Source: Candidatus Opitulatrix cubana
GTDB lineage: Bacteria > Actinomycetota > Actinomycetes > Actinomycetales > Bifidobacteriaceae
Direction of reading: 5' to 3'
Assembly (NCBI GenBank): GCA_031283665.1
Contig: JAITBJ010000014.1
Span: 1 to 19,458, forward strand
Length of the DNA stretch: 19,458 nt
Below, piece after piece: positions 19,332-19,458 of the stretch (position 1 is the stretch's first letter; every line of letters begins with the position of its first letter). Under the pieces are notes generated by a model, which saw only the letters and a program-made list of their open reading frames with translations, was not told the DNA's origin and searched no databases. Position numbers and translations under genes: made by a program.

Positions 19332-19458
19332 TGCTACCTAAATCCACTATTTCAGCGCCAGACTTTTTAAATTTGCTAATCTCATTATCGGTTAAACCGC
19401 CCTCAGGGCCGATTATGATTACGATATCTCTTACATTGCTTTTCTTAATTTTTTGAGC
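19258..19458 (-). CDS. rsmE: 16S rRNA (uracil1498-N3)-methyltransferase, 3' end
   Basis: The last 66 codons and stop are in the window; the 5' part lies beyond it. The minus-strand frame has the SPOUT-knot motifs of RsmE: IIIGPEGGLTDNEISKF and a closing LGSTIYRASFAGAAAV in place of the usual LG.RILRTETAGAAAL. The enzyme methylates U1498 of 16S rRNA. It converges on prmC with a 74-base overlap. Confidence 0.88.
   Translation of the reverse strand, partial: AQKIKKSNVRDIVIIIGPEGGLTDNEISKFKKSGAEIVDLGSTIYRASFAGAAAVIELKTLLDLDF

Overview
The window is AT-rich and densely coded. It looks like a chromosomal stretch from a low-G+C actinobacterium, possibly a reduced or host-associated lineage. This is an inference from four things: an actinobacterial-style WXG100 protein with an EccC/EssC-type ATPase, an App1 (DUF2183) phosphatase, a MurT-GatD pair, and several genes whose -10 hexamer lies exactly six bases before the ATG, which predicts leaderless mRNAs. 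I cannot name the species. No tRNA, rRNA, CRISPR array, transposase or integrase was seen.

Layout. 1-750 is the 3' part of ispE. 751-2335 is an accessory patch: a leaderless antitoxin-like gene, a toxin-like gene, and, converging on them, an exported protein built from phage-tail-fibre modules. 2264-3090 holds a MuF_C-like gene with a palindromic operator inside its promoter, three 16-bp tandem repeats and an inverted repeat. 3059-9083 is a compact type VII secretion operon: two WXG100 proteins, an unrecognised protein, a lipase-like probable effector, and the FtsK/SpoIIIE-type ATPase. 9007-12033 (minus strand) holds a CHAP cell-wall hydrolase, thyA, and a DHFR-App1 fusion. 12131-14840 (minus) is the murT-gatD-tsaC operon. 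14884-17150 is a second accessory patch: two more tail-fibre-like exported proteins, an antitoxin paralogue and the 3' relic of its toxin. 17195-19458 holds prfA, prmC and the 3' end of rsmE (minus).

The most unusual content is the pair of accessory patches. The three tail-fibre-like proteins share an N-terminal membrane/signal segment and a KGGTGG linker but carry different C-terminal modules. One of them (16120-16749) is a mosaic: its promoter and N-terminus match the 14884-15642 gene, and its middle matches the 1466-2077 gene. Two of the three have a run of eight C (G8 on the coding strand) in the slot where the -35 hexamer should be, a candidate phase-variable promoter. Five copies of an approximately 40-bp element containing (A/C/G)TAAC-N6-(G/A)TAAC direct repeats lie beside these genes and upstream of prfA; they resemble sites for an OmpR-family regulator such as MtrA. 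In both patches an antitoxin-family gene is convergent with a tail-fibre-like gene. My working hypothesis is a shuffled, switchable surface-ligand family that travels with small toxin-antitoxin genes. All functional statements rest on reading motifs by eye; no database search was possible.
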